41,044 nt of DNA from positions 1 through 41,044 of IMG/VR virus record IMGVR_UViG_3300026320_000015; one strand, written 5' to 3'. The position numbers and the translations under genes were made by a program. Shown here piece by piece: positions 1-7,092 of this stretch. The notes beneath the pieces were generated by a model. It did not search any database, was not told where the DNA came from, and worked only from the letters and a program-made list of their open reading frames with translations. The stretch's first letter is position 1. Each line of letters starts with the position of its first letter. Source of the stretch: a virus.

Positions 1-188
1 GCCTTTTGCGGCCTCTGCCTCACGCGCTTGCGGCTGTCGGTGCTGATGGCGACGTGCGCGCGGTTGAGGATATCGGCGATCTCATCCCAAGAAGCATCGC
101 AGGTGATCGGCCTCAATTTGCCGGCCCAACGTTTCTCCCACCGCATGATCTCGCGCACCAGCAGGACCAACTCCTCGCGGTGGCTCAT
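1..188 (-). CDS. Hypothetical protein, truncated by window edge
   Basis: Open reading frame that begins at an ATG at 188 and runs off the left end of the window after about 62 codons (N-terminus MSHREELVLLVREIMRWEKR). Its ATG overlaps the TGA of the upstream gene in an ATGA junction, as at most joins in this operon. The visible part is charged and helical, with a segment like DASWDEIADILNRAHVAIS that could be a small helix-turn-helix. I do not recognise a family. The downstream end is missing, so function cannot be judged. Confidence 0.55.
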   Translation of the reverse strand, partial: MSHREELVLLVREIMRWEKRWAGKLRPITCDASWDEIADILNRAHVAISTDSRKRVRQRPQK

Positions 189-346
189 TGCGGCTCGTTG
201 TCTTGCCATTCGGGGTGGTTCTTCATGCGCTCGCTTTGATCACGGGAAAACCAGACTGTCCCCCCAAGATCACGCCCGAGCAGTTTTTCGGCAGCAGCAC
301 GCGGGATATATCCTGCTGGCACTTTAGCATCGTCAGGCGCGAACAC
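185..346 (-). CDS. Small hypothetical protein, GTG start
   Basis: A 53-residue frame from a GTG at 346 to a TGA at 185, lying between two convincing minus-strand genes and sharing an ATGA overlap with the next one. The product is soluble and charged, with no motif I recognise. The start is uncertain because no clear Shine-Dalgarno precedes the GTG; a second GTG lies 8 codons in. Tight packing of the operon is the main support. Confidence 0.45.
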   Translation of the reverse strand: MFAPDDAKVPAGYIPRAAAEKLLGRDLGGTVWFSRDQSERMKNHPEWQDNEPQ

Positions 347-384
347 CGAGTTCTTGTAACTTTTTTAGATTACTAACCATTCTT

Positions 385-612
385 TCATTGCCATGCCCAG
401 CGCTTGAAACGTTTCCAGATCGACAGCCGCGGTTGCCAAAGATTGCCCTTACATATTTTCAGCCACGTTTCGTGAGCGTCACGACCGCCAACAGCAAGAC
501 ATTTGCTGAGGTCCAAATAGCTGCCTCTCTCTCGAAAGAACTGACATGACCCGCATACCTGCTGCTCAAGGGCTGGAAGGTTCTTCAGCTTCTCGATCTC
601 GTCGGTGATCAT
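385..612 (-). CDS. Small Cys-rich protein, possible zinc binder
   Basis: About 75 residues. The ATG at 612 overlaps the TGA of the upstream gene in an ATGA junction, which is why it is preferred over an in-frame TTG at 618. The product carries a CGSC pair followed by two more spaced cysteines (SKCLAV, KICKGN), a pattern that could hold a zinc ion. The C-terminus is basic and Trp-rich. Family not recognised. Confidence 0.6.
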   Translation of the reverse strand: MITDEIEKLKNLPALEQQVCGSCQFFRERGSYLDLSKCLAVGGRDAHETWLKICKGNLWQPRLSIWKRFKRWAWQ

Positions 613-866
613 TGCCAAGTCACCTCTCCCGGCACCTCGCGCTCGAACATGACCGCGTCCGGGAACTGGGACACCACCATGTCGACGAACTCGCCGCGCA
701 TCTTGTCGTCGGAGACGCTGGCGATGATCTCGGCGCTCAGGCTCATGAGGACGCCGAGGGCCTGCTCACCACACAGGTGACCATCCCGAACAGACGCGTT
801 GATCTGCGCGCGGATGGTCCGCTTCAGCGTCGCGATCTGTTCGAGGTGGTCGACCTGGTCCATCAT
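609..866 (-). CDS. Hypothetical phage protein
   Basis: 85 residues starting MMDQVDHLEQ, mostly helical, with no transmembrane segment or recognised domain. It overlaps its upstream neighbour by a few bases (TGATG type) and the downstream gene by ATGA, so the group is probably translated in a coupled way. I do not recognise the family. Confidence 0.6.
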   Translation of the reverse strand: MMDQVDHLEQIATLKRTIRAQINASVRDGHLCGEQALGVLMSLSAEIIASVSDDKMRGEFVDMVVSQFPDAVMFEREVPGEVTWQ

Positions 867-1054
867 GCCTCTAGTCTGCGCTTGCGGGCCAAGATGGCGT
901 CAGCCAGATGTGCTACCTCAGCGCTGGTGGCATCCTCTGCGCAGAACTGTTTGGCAATTACCACGGCATGGCCGCGAGTCGATAGGTTGCGCATGAAACT
1001 GCTGGGGATAGAGGCCGCCCGCTCATCGAAGCACACCTCGTACATGTCTGACAT
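863..1054 (-). CDS. Hypothetical phage protein
   Basis: 63 residues from an ATG at 1054 (MSDMYEVCFDERA). The start was chosen because a GGAG lies 7 bases upstream; an in-frame start at 1087 has no such site. The protein is small and soluble, with a C-terminal helix rich in Ala and Arg. No domain recognised. It forms an overlapping junction with the next gene at 863-866. Confidence 0.6.
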   Translation of the reverse strand: MSDMYEVCFDERAASIPSSFMRNLSTRGHAVVIAKQFCAEDATSAEVAHLADAILARKRRLEA

Positions 1055-1120
1055 CGCGCGTCTCCATTGTAAGTAGCACGCGCGCATTTATTGCACCGAC
1101 TCGGTGACGGTCAACACCGG

Positions 1121-1399
1121 CTACGGCTGGTCCAACAGCTTCTCGTCCTTGGCGTCTGGAGCTTTGAGACGATCAGGGTTGGCATTACGCCATGCAAGAA
1201 GACGGGCGATACCGCGGTCTATTGCAGCCAGTTGGTCGGCATCGCATCCCAACTCAATGCATTTCTGCCGATATAACGGCAACGTCAGTGCGAAAGCATT
1301 GTCCTTAGCCAGGAAGCACATCCACTCGTCTTCCGGGACGATGCTGTCGTCCTTCGCCTTGCGGATCGTGCCATAGAACTTCGAGTCGAGCTTTTCCAT
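1121..1399 (-). CDS. Conserved-looking hypothetical phage protein
   Basis: 92 residues beginning MEKLDSKFYGTIRKAKDDS, starting 1 base after the stop of the upstream winged-helix gene. The N-terminal half, with its EDEWMCFLAKDNAF stretch, has the look of a conserved small phage protein, but I cannot attach a function. The C-terminal half predicts a helical arm with a basic patch (IARLLAWRNANPDR). No membrane segment. Confidence 0.65.
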   Translation of the reverse strand: MEKLDSKFYGTIRKAKDDSIVPEDEWMCFLAKDNAFALTLPLYRQKCIELGCDADQLAAIDRGIARLLAWRNANPDRLKAPDAKDEKLLDQP

Positions 1400-1400
1400 G

Positions 1401-1685
1401 TCATGCTGGCCCCAGCCGGTACGTGCTGCTGTCCTCGCCGATGCCCCTCAAGATCGTGAGGCCGTGCCTCTTCAAGCACTTCTGCATGCGGGTCAAGAAC
1501 ACGCTGATAGTTCCATCCGCCCGCCGCTCCCCGTGGCGCCAGACGATCAGGCGGATCTCGTCGATCGTCAGCTTCCCGTGGTTGCGGAGCGCCTCGTAGA
1601 CCAGCGCCCTCCCGTTACGTGACCGGTGGTTGAGCTTGAACCCGAGCTCCTCGGCGGTCGGCAACTTCTCGCAGTATTTGCACAT
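1401..1685 (-). CDS. Free-standing OmpR-type winged-helix protein (probable regulator)
   Basis: 94 residues. After a short N-terminus with a CKYC pair, residues about 28-92 resemble the C-terminal DNA-binding domain of OmpR/PhoB response regulators: a helix with LTIDEIRLIVW, a recognition-helix-like SVFLTRMQKCLKRHG, then a wing ending in ILRGIGEDSSTYRL, which echoes the usual RGxGY hairpin. There is no receiver domain. It could act as a phage transcription factor that does not depend on phosphorylation. The fold assignment comes from pattern similarity only. Confidence 0.55.
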   Translation of the reverse strand: MCKYCEKLPTAEELGFKLNHRSRNGRALVYEALRNHGKLTIDEIRLIVWRHGERRADGTISVFLTRMQKCLKRHGLTILRGIGEDSSTYRLGPA

Positions 1686-1701
1686 GTCTTGCTCCTGGAT
1701 G

Positions 1702-2586
1702 TTATTCGGCGGCGCAGAACATGTCGCTCTGGCTCTCTATCGCGTAGAGGTTCCTGCATGCTTGCTGCCAGTAGATTTCTTTGAGTTCGACGCCAAGGAA
1801 CTTGCGGCCCAGCTTCAGGGATTGGGTGCCCTCAGACCCTATTCCCATGAACGGCGACAGGACGACGTTGCCGGGATTCGACCACATGATCAGCGCTCGG
1901 TCGATCACATCTAATTGCAGAGGACATAAATGACGCTCATCACGCTCTGACCTAGCCACCTTGACGTTGAGGACGTTGGTCTGGTTGACCGTCATCCATA
2001 CGGGCGATGCCCACTCCTGCCACTGTTCGAGCGGGAAATCTTCCGGCGTGTGAGAGATGAGTTCCGGGTTGTCGCCAGGCTTGATGAACGTCATCAGGTA
2101 GTCCGGCATGCCCCCTCGTGACTTCGAGCTATCCTTCTGCAACTGCTTGTATAGGAGGCCGACGTGCTTCGTCCGCGTCATCTCCACGACCGGGCATTTC
2201 CATATCGTCCTGCGCCCGTGGAGTATCCACCCGGCGTCCTCGTGGATGCGGATGATCTGCCCGGAGAAATCTTTGATGCCGATCGCGCCGTCCCTCCACT
2301 TCGTCATCGGCAGGTCGGAGCAGTGCACGGCCGTCAGGCGTCCAGGCATCGTCACGCGGAACTTCTCGCGCACCATGTACGCGTAGTGCTCGGCGAACTC
2401 GGCGTCGGTGGAGTTGCCCATGTCGGCGGCAGAGGCGGAGTACACGAACAGCGACCCGAACGGTGGGCTGTAGACGGAGAAACCGACGCTGTCTGACGGC
2501 AGCTGCGATATCACGTCCACGCAGTCGCCGTGCACGGCCTGCCAATTCGTTCCCTTTTCCGAGTTCAGGCAGCGGATTCCAGCCAT
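1702..2586 (-). CDS. DNA (N4-cytosine or N6-adenine) methyltransferase
   Basis: 294 residues. It has the permuted order of beta-class DNA amino-methyltransferases: catalytic motif IV, SPPF, at residues 40-43, and the SAM-binding FMGIGSEGT motif near the C-terminus, followed by LGVEL. An SPP-type motif IV is common in N4-cytosine enzymes, but that does not settle the base modified. There is no partner restriction endonuclease nearby, so self-protection from host restriction is the likely role. Its start overlaps the end of the helicase gene upstream by 22 bases, suggesting coupled translation. Confidence 0.88.
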   Translation of the reverse strand: MAGIRCLNSEKGTNWQAVHGDCVDVISQLPSDSVGFSVYSPPFGSLFVYSASAADMGNSTDAEFAEHYAYMVREKFRVTMPGRLTAVHCSDLPMTKWRDGAIGIKDFSGQIIRIHEDAGWILHGRRTIWKCPVVEMTRTKHVGLLYKQLQKDSSKSRGGMPDYLMTFIKPGDNPELISHTPEDFPLEQWQEWASPVWMTVNQTNVLNVKVARSERDERHLCPLQLDVIDRALIMWSNPGNVVLSPFMGIGSEGTQSLKLGRKFLGVELKEIYWQQACRNLYAIESQSDMFCAAE

Positions 2587-3959
2587 GGTGCGAGCCTCGC
2601 GTTGTGGGTTGGATTATAAGCTTCTTTCCTGGTCGGAGATTTTCCTGCAGCGCGCAACATCGCTCCGCGCATGGCCTCCTTCATCGCGATGTGACTGCCA
2701 GCCTTGCGGTCGATGACGCGCCCGATCTCGGTCTCGCCCTCGGCGACGATCAGGTGCACGATGACCTTGCGCTGCTGGCCGAACCTCCAGCAGCGACGGA
2801 CGGCCTGGTACCACGTCTCGTACGAGTAGGATCGCCCCAGGAACGCCATGCGCGCGCAGTGGGACCAGTCTGACCCGAAGCCTATCATCGACGGCTTGCC
2901 GATGAGGACATCAACCTTCCCCAGCGCGAAAGCCGTCAACTTCTCCTCCTTCTCGTCGATCGACTGCGATCCGCGGACCTCGGTGGCCCGCGGGATCGCC
3001 CTGCGGACCGCGTCGGCCTCGTAGTCCGTGTCCACCCACACGATCCACGGCTGGTCCTTCTCGACCTCGACGACCGCCGCCGCCACCTCGGCGCGGGCCT
3101 CGCTGGTCTGCCGCTTGACCTCGTGGATGGTGGTGGCACTCAGGGTCGGCGCGCCGAACAGGTCGGCGAGGTCCCTGTCGATGCGACTGTCGCGGGCCCG
3201 GTGCCTCACGACCTCGAACGGAGGAAGTATGAACCCGTCGTCCCTGTCGCCCAGGTCGGACGGCTTCTCGGCCATCCTCGCCCACGATGCCATCCAGTCC
3301 CAGAACGCCGTCACTGCGTGACCCTTCAGTCGCCACTCCTGCGACGCCGTGGAAGTGTCGTTGATGAAGAACCTGGACAGCATCTCGTTGGCGGACATCA
3401 CGTCCAGGAACTCGGCGTAGTTGCCAAGCTCCATGTGGTCGTTCGGCGCTGGCGTCGCCGTGGCGACCGCCTTGAACCTTATCCCGTTGAATATGCTGAT
3501 CAACGCCTGCGTCGTCTTCCCCGTGAACGACTTCAGGATCGATGCCTCGTCCAGGGATATCGCCCCGAAAGACAACGGGTCCAGTTTGTCGACTCGGTCA
3601 TAGTTGCAGATGTTGATCATCGGCGGCCCGACTACCGACGACTGATCGCGGACGACCCTGGCCTCGTAGCCCCACTTCGTGGCCCGCCGCTGAGTCTGCC
3701 ACGCAACGGCCAATGGCGTCAGGATCAGAGCCGGTCTGTTGGTGGTCTCGATGATCTTCTGGCACCATTCAAGTTGGCACTCAGTCTTGCCAAGACCCGT
3801 ATCGAGGAACAGGCCGGAACACCCGGCGCGAAGCATGAAATCCACGGAGTGGACCTGGAATGGGAAGAGATGGGAAGCCAACTCCGGGACCTTTCCCAGA
3901 CCGCGCTCAGTCGCTCGAATAGCTTTGCTGGCGAGGAACGCGGCATATTCCTTGTTCAT
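2565..3959 (-). CDS. SNF2-type SF2 DNA helicase/translocase
   Basis: 464 residues. A FPFQ entry motif is followed by a Walker A-like DTGLGKTE at 53-60, an LDEAS motif II at about 136-140, TATPAPN motif III at 167-173 and a C-terminal motif VI region with QAVRRCWRFGQQRKV. This order is typical of SNF2-like translocases carried by phages. Such enzymes move on double-stranded DNA in replication, recombination or modification. It overlaps the methyltransferase gene, and pairing of the two functions is frequent in phages. The start ATG at 3959 has only a weak ribosome site. Confidence 0.88.
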   Translation of the reverse strand: MNKEYAAFLASKAIRATERGLGKVPELASHLFPFQVHSVDFMLRAGCSGLFLDTGLGKTECQLEWCQKIIETTNRPALILTPLAVAWQTQRRATKWGYEARVVRDQSSVVGPPMINICNYDRVDKLDPLSFGAISLDEASILKSFTGKTTQALISIFNGIRFKAVATATPAPNDHMELGNYAEFLDVMSANEMLSRFFINDTSTASQEWRLKGHAVTAFWDWMASWARMAEKPSDLGDRDDGFILPPFEVVRHRARDSRIDRDLADLFGAPTLSATTIHEVKRQTSEARAEVAAAVVEVEKDQPWIVWVDTDYEADAVRRAIPRATEVRGSQSIDEKEEKLTAFALGKVDVLIGKPSMIGFGSDWSHCARMAFLGRSYSYETWYQAVRRCWRFGQQRKVIVHLIVAEGETEIGRVIDRKAGSHIAMKEAMRGAMLRAAGKSPTRKEAYNPTHNARLAPWLESAA

Positions 3960-4113
3960 GTTCGGATGGCCTGGCTAGAGGATGTAATTTGTGTGGAACC
4001 CATCCATGTCCTCCCGCCGCTATCCGCATACGAATTTCCCGGAAAGCTTCGAGGATGGATTTTCTCAAATCATCTTCCGCGTCATATTTTGGATCGTCAA
4101 CACCGTCGCTCAT
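3907..4113 (-). CDS. Hypothetical protein overlapping the helicase start
   Basis: 68 residues from ATG 4113 to a stop at 3907, so the last 17 codons overlap the helicase gene. The first 45 residues are acidic then helical (KYDAEDDLRKSILEAFREIR) and look like real coding. The end is Ser- and Gln-rich and less convincing, as it lies in the overlap. No family recognised. It fills the gap between two well-supported genes. Confidence 0.45.
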   Translation of the reverse strand: MSDGVDDPKYDAEDDLRKSILEAFREIRMRIAAGGHGWVPHKLHPLARPSEHEQGICRVPRQQSYSSD

Positions 4114-4131
4114 GCGACCATAGAGATACGG

Positions 4132-4299
4132 CTAGCGTTGCGTAGTCAACACCACGAGATGATCTTCGTCTGCGATCTCGACCACTCTGCAGCCGTCCGG
4201 AATATCCATCATCATGGCCTTGGCCATGGCGGATTGAGACGTGTCGCTCTTGGTGCCGAGCAATGGCTGGCCATCAGGCAACAAAACCACGTACCTCAC
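4132..4299 (-). CDS. Small hypothetical protein, GTG start
   Basis: 55 residues from a GTG at 4299 that overlaps the TGA of the RuvC-like gene (GTGA). A longer frame exists upstream, but it runs antiparallel to the resolvase reading and is a shadow; the coupled GTG is the natural start. The product, MRYVVLLPDGQPLLGTKSD onward, looks like a compact beta-rich domain with no cysteine cluster and no membrane segment. Function unknown. Confidence 0.6.
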   Translation of the reverse strand: MRYVVLLPDGQPLLGTKSDTSQSAMAKAMMMDIPDGCRVVEIADEDHLVVLTTQR

Positions 4300-4835
4300 C
4301 GCGGTGCTCCCGAGAACAGCGGTGTCACCATCGCGCTGGACAGCGGGTTGGCCTCGCCACAGCCGAGTGACCAGATTGCCGCGGCGTCCGACTCGTCCTC
4401 GTTCGTCACCGGCCAGCGCAGCGCGCGGCAGCGGTCGAACACCAACTTCTTGCCCTCGCCCTTTGGGATGCGGCCGGCCCCTAGGAGGTGCCGACGGGCA
4501 TCCTGGACGCTGACCGCTTTGATGATCGGGATCTTGCACTTGGCCGCCACCGCCTCCACCACGCCGATCGCGCCGCGCAGCATGGCGAACGTCTCCTCTT
4601 TCATGCCGATTTCCATGCCGGCGGCTAGGGACAACCCTTGCTCGTAGAACAGCATATCGACGTTGAAAGAGCCGAAGAAGTCGAAGCAAAATTCGGCAAG
4701 GAGTGCGAGACGGTGAGGCCTAGATTTCCCACCCTTCCGTAAGTCCCAGGTCCGCATGGATGGTTTGCCAATGGCAGAGCCATAGGCGACGCCGGTGGTC
4801 GTCGCTATGTCCATGCCGACGATGAGTGGGCTCAC
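4296..4835 (-). CDS. RuvC-like Holliday junction resolvase
   Basis: 179 residues with the RNase H-like fold signature of phage RuvC-type resolvases. GMDIATTTG near the N-terminus gives catalytic Asp9, YEQGL gives Glu65, and a C-terminal NEDESDAAAIW carries Asp147 and Asp150. Such enzymes cut four-way or branched DNA so that replicated phage DNA can be packaged. The start is a GTG overlapping the stop of the upstream gene (GTGA). The length is normal for the family. Confidence 0.85.
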   Translation of the reverse strand: MSPLIVGMDIATTTGVAYGSAIGKPSMRTWDLRKGGKSRPHRLALLAEFCFDFFGSFNVDMLFYEQGLSLAAGMEIGMKEETFAMLRGAIGVVEAVAAKCKIPIIKAVSVQDARRHLLGAGRIPKGEGKKLVFDRCRALRWPVTNEDESDAAAIWSLGCGEANPLSSAMVTPLFSGAPR

Positions 4836-5008
4836 AATCGAGTTTCCGATACTACCGGGATTCGTGCGGCCTTTGCAGCCGCCTCTCTGGCATCGAGATA
4901 TATGTCGAGCGCGTCAATAACAGCCGCGTTCTCAGCGTCAGACCATAGTAGTTTGGCAAGCAAATGTTTGCGCGCATGATGAAGAGTCTCCTCCTCCCTG
5001 GAAATCAT
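4832..5008 (-). CDS. Small helical hypothetical protein
   Basis: 58 residues beginning MISREEETLHHARKH, from an ATG that overlaps the upstream stop (ATGA at 5005-5008) to a TGA that overlaps the resolvase GTG. It is almost wholly alpha-helical and Ala/Glu-rich. No known domain. Both junctions being overlapped is strong evidence that it is a real gene in the operon. Confidence 0.65.
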   Translation of the reverse strand: MISREEETLHHARKHLLAKLLWSDAENAAVIDALDIYLDAREAAAKAARIPVVSETRL

Positions 5009-5667
5009 GCTGCTGTTCCTTTCGACGTACCCCAGCCGCCAGCAGGACTGGTGACGTTGTCATCCTTGCGTGCGATCGCATCCTCCAGCGGCTTGATGCC
5101 CTTCTGGAGCGTGGACTGCCCCTTGTGGTGCCCTGAGAGCCACGCCTGTGAGAGTTCGTTGGCCGAGTACTGCCCCGGCACGTTCGCCGTAACGCCTTCC
5201 AGGCCGGCCCTCTCGCCGTCCTCGTAGGCAGCCTGCATGGGATCGCCGGCCGGCTTGTCAGGGCCGAACAGGTCGAGCTGGTTGAGGTCGATCCGCTTGC
5301 CCATCGTGTGGCCGATCCAGCGGGCCACCTGCAGCCGGTTCTTCACCTCGCCGACTACCTTGGCCTCCTTCTTCGGACCAGCCGTCAGCGCGTCGGCGAT
5401 CTGGAAGTGCAGCTTCAGGAATCCCTCGGCCTTGGCATCCGCCACGACCTCCTTCAGCACCTTCTCGGCCACCTTTAGCTTGGCGAGGGCGTTGTTCCAT
5501 AGGCTGCGGTGCTGCAGGAAGCTGGCCTGGATCGCCTCCTGGTTCCCGCCGTTATCGCTGAGATGAAGGTCGCGGCCATTGCCACCAGCTCCGGCCTTCG
5601 CTGCTCTTGCCGCCTTCGACCGGCCGTCGATCTTGCCCGACTTGTTCGTCTTTGCCTTCTTTGCCAT
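5005..5667 (-). CDS. Protein with C-terminal ribosome-modulation-factor-like domain
   Basis: 220 residues from an ATG at 5667 (MAKKAKTNKSGK); a GGAA lies 8 bases upstream. A lysine-rich, disordered N-terminus is followed by a helical middle. The section at about residues 140-190, with AAYEDGERAGLEG and then LSQAWLSGHHKGQ, has the spacing of the RMF family (A-x-x-x-G-x-x-A-G-x-x-G, then AW-x-x-G). RMF dimerises ribosomes in bacteria. Alphaproteobacterial phages often carry this domain in longer proteins of unknown role. An alternative earlier start at 5724 seems less likely. Confidence 0.6.
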   Translation of the reverse strand: MAKKAKTNKSGKIDGRSKAARAAKAGAGGNGRDLHLSDNGGNQEAIQASFLQHRSLWNNALAKLKVAEKVLKEVVADAKAEGFLKLHFQIADALTAGPKKEAKVVGEVKNRLQVARWIGHTMGKRIDLNQLDLFGPDKPAGDPMQAAYEDGERAGLEGVTANVPGQYSANELSQAWLSGHHKGQSTLQKGIKPLEDAIARKDDNVTSPAGGWGTSKGTAA

Positions 5668-5887
5668 CGTCTGTTTCCGGCAGCGGTGTGAAATAGACGA
5701 ATTCACGCCCGCTGCTGGCGTCAATCATCCTTATGGATTCGAACGTAAATGGCCACTTGTCAGGTGGGACAGATGGATCACCAAGGTTCAATATGACCCA
5801 CGTCGGGTCGTCAACTTTAAAAGTGCAGACGGCCGGCACCAATTCCCTGCCGACCATGAACTTGGCGACTATCTCGAACTCGTACAT
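5552..5887 (-). CDS. Hypothetical protein, first gene of leftward block
   Basis: 111 residues from an ATG at 5887, preceded by a run of eight T and an AGGA ribosome site. Residues 1-75 (MYEFEIVAKFMVGRELVPAV onward) look like a small beta-rich domain. The last 36 residues lie in the 116-base overlap with the RMF-like gene and are low-complexity, so the true functional part may be only the N-terminal domain. No family recognised. Confidence 0.55.
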   Translation of the reverse strand: MYEFEIVAKFMVGRELVPAVCTFKVDDPTWVILNLGDPSVPPDKWPFTFESIRMIDASSGREFVYFTPLPETDDGKEGKDEQVGQDRRPVEGGKSSEGRSWWQWPRPSSQR

Positions 5888-6004
5888 GGACGTTTCCTAA
5901 AAAAAAGCTGACGACGCCAGGACCGGAGGGATTGGGGGCGATGGACCCGACCCTGGCACCGCAGATGGTGACTTAGCAAGGCGCACCACGAACCATGCGG
6001 AACG

Positions 6005-6316
6005 CTAATCCCGCGCGGGACGCGGCGTCAACAGTGCGGTGAATTCTCCCCATGTCGACGCTTCCACTGGCCGCCAATGCGGGCACGCCCGTCCCAGCCA
6101 AATTCTGTCCGTCCCGATGCATCTACACCCGTCCAGCGCGCATGTCCCATAATTGTCGGCGATGTAGTCGGACAGGCCGTAGTGATTCGGTGCGTGCACG
6201 GTGTTGACCTCGACGCGATACCATGACGAAATGCAGGGACTAGGTGCGATGGGGACCTTTCCCGTCGGGCACCGCGGGGCTTGACGGCTCCCAGAAAGAC
6301 ATTCTCCTGACCTCAT
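6005..6316 (-). CDS. Small Cys-containing hypothetical protein
   Basis: Up to 103 residues, with the start unsure. The convincing part begins near VHAPNHYGLSDY and holds a compact CALDGCRCIG cluster and one further Cys-His (ACPHW), a plausible metal site. Upstream codons are Pro- and Ser-rich and may not be translated; a GTG about 40 codons in is an alternative start. It is the outermost leftward gene, downstream of a possible promoter at 6386-6414. Confidence 0.4.
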   Translation of the reverse strand: MRSGECLSGSRQAPRCPTGKVPIAPSPCISSWYRVEVNTVHAPNHYGLSDYIADNYGTCALDGCRCIGTDRIWLGRACPHWRPVEASTWGEFTALLTPRPARD

Positions 6317-6385
6317 CGCGCTCCCGTACAGAGCAGGTCAAGGATGTCGACCCGCGGAATCAATCCCTAGCGTTAGCGCTGGCAC

Positions 6386-6414
6386 ACTATACGAGACGTT
6401 GCGGATTCACAGAA
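6386..6414 (-). promoter_or_regulatory. Possible leftward promoter
   Basis: Read on the minus strand, a good -10 (TATAGT at 6386-6391) stands 17 bases after a poor -35 (TTCTGT at 6409-6414). Next to it lies a GC-rich inverted element around AGCGTTAGCGCT (about 6371-6380), which could be an operator. The region 6317-6461 holds no convincing gene, so it is the natural place for the promoter of the leftward DNA-metabolism block. Confidence 0.3.
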
Positions 6415-6461
6415 TTATCAACAGCACAATGCTGGTTGACGAACGCATGACGGTGGGATTA

Positions 6462-6502
6462 CAAAAAGAAACCGGCGGGAGGAGTGACCCTCGACCGCCG
6501 GT
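6462..6502 (-). terminator. Rho-independent terminator, minus strand
   Basis: ACCGGCGG (6471-6478) pairs with CCGCCGGT (6495-6502), with an inner GAGG/CCTC extension. On the minus strand the stem is followed at once by TTCTTTTTG (6462-6470). This is the classic layout of an intrinsic terminator. No protein gene ends just upstream of it, which supports a short non-coding transcript reading into it. Confidence 0.65.
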
Positions 6503-6542
6503 CTAAACTGGATGATGCCTTGCCGGTAGCCATCCAGCACTT
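6462..6542 (-). ncRNA. Candidate phage small RNA of about 80 nt
   Basis: On the minus strand a promoter-like pair (TTGACG at 6571-6576, 16-base gap, TATGTC at 6549-6554) would start RNA near 6542. The transcript would contain a first hairpin (CTGGATG 6508-6514 paired with CATCCAG 6531-6537) and finish at the terminator at 6462-6502. A promoter, a compact two-hairpin body and a U-tract with no good open frame fit a small RNA. The role is unknown; it sits between two divergent operons. Expression is inferred only. Confidence 0.4.
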
Positions 6543-6548
6543 GAGAAC

Positions 6549-6576
6549 GACATAGCATCTATATCGTTCCCGTCAA
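6549..6576 (-). promoter_or_regulatory. Candidate sigma70-type promoter of the small RNA
   Basis: Minus-strand TTGACG and TATGTC boxes separated by 16 bases. The -35 matches 5 of 6 consensus positions. It lies just upstream of the two-hairpin region that ends in an intrinsic terminator. Confidence 0.4.
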
Positions 6577-6824
6577 CCCCTAAAAATCCGGCAAAAACCA
6601 AGGCGCGCGTTGAGGCCTCGCGTGTGCTGCTGCTGATCACACCACAACCACCAGGGACAAGATCCCGGGATCGAGGAAATGTGCCCATGTTCCAGACATT
6701 TGCCCTCGCGCACGCAGGTAACCCCCTCTTGCTTTCTTCCTTTGTTGTTTTGCCTCCCCAAGAAGGGAAACAAGAGATGAAGGTAGGAAGAGAAGGGAAA
6801 CTCTGTACTGGAGAGCAATCTTTC

Positions 6825-6853
6825 TTAAACAAACTAGCAGGGGAACGTATACG
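6825..6853 (+). promoter_or_regulatory. Possible rightward promoter before the helicase operon
   Basis: TTAAAC (6825-6830) and TATACG (6848-6853) with a 17-base spacer, about 65 bases ahead of the first rightward gene. Each box is only a partial match to sigma70 consensus, so this is a weak call supported mainly by position. Confidence 0.3.
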
Positions 6854-6918
6854 CGCGACCCGCGCGCGCGACACCAGTTTTGGACCAACGGTTGCAAATC
6901 GGTGAGGGAGGCGAAGCG

Positions 6919-7092
6919 ATGAAGGTGTCCAACAGGTTCGTGGCGATAGCGTTGCGGCCGCGGTCGCCAGACGAGGTGACGCTCGACTTCAAGATCACGG
7001 GCAAGACGATCACGATCACGAGGGACGAGCTGCGGCACCTCTACGTGATGATGGCGCAGATGAACGACACAATGGCGGGGGGCAAGGGATGA
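6919..7092 (+). CDS. Small hypothetical protein ahead of helicase
   Basis: 57 residues from an ATG at 6919, chosen because GGGAGG lies just upstream. The sequence (MKVSNRFVAIALRPRSPDEV onward) looks like a small mixed alpha/beta protein with a final helix. Its stop overlaps the helicase ATG (ATGA at 7089-7092), so the two are translated together. No family recognised. Confidence 0.65.
   Translation: MKVSNRFVAIALRPRSPDEVTLDFKITGKTITITRDELRHLYVMMAQMNDTMAGGKG

Larger units (their letters stand above)
6543..6918. other. Non-coding control region between divergent blocks
   Basis: No convincing gene is seen on either strand; the open frames here have low-complexity products and no ribosome sites. 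It holds a purine-rich stretch with two copies of AGAAGGGAAAC (6761-6771 and 6791-6801) set exactly 30 bases apart, an alternating CG run near 6852-6871, and a possible rightward promoter at 6825-6853. It likely controls the rightward helicase operon and may also hold an operator or origin element. Confidence 0.45.

Noticed and set aside
3123-4145. Long plus-strand open frame of 340 codons
   Set aside because: It runs antisense to the SNF2-like helicase, which has complete motifs. High-GC coding regularly opens such mirror frames, and the product is Arg/Pro/Val-rich with no motif or ribosome site.
6503-6874. Minus-strand open frame of 123 codons in the divergent control region
   Set aside because: The product has no domain and the frame spans the promoter-like boxes and hairpins of the small RNA candidate. 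No ribosome site.
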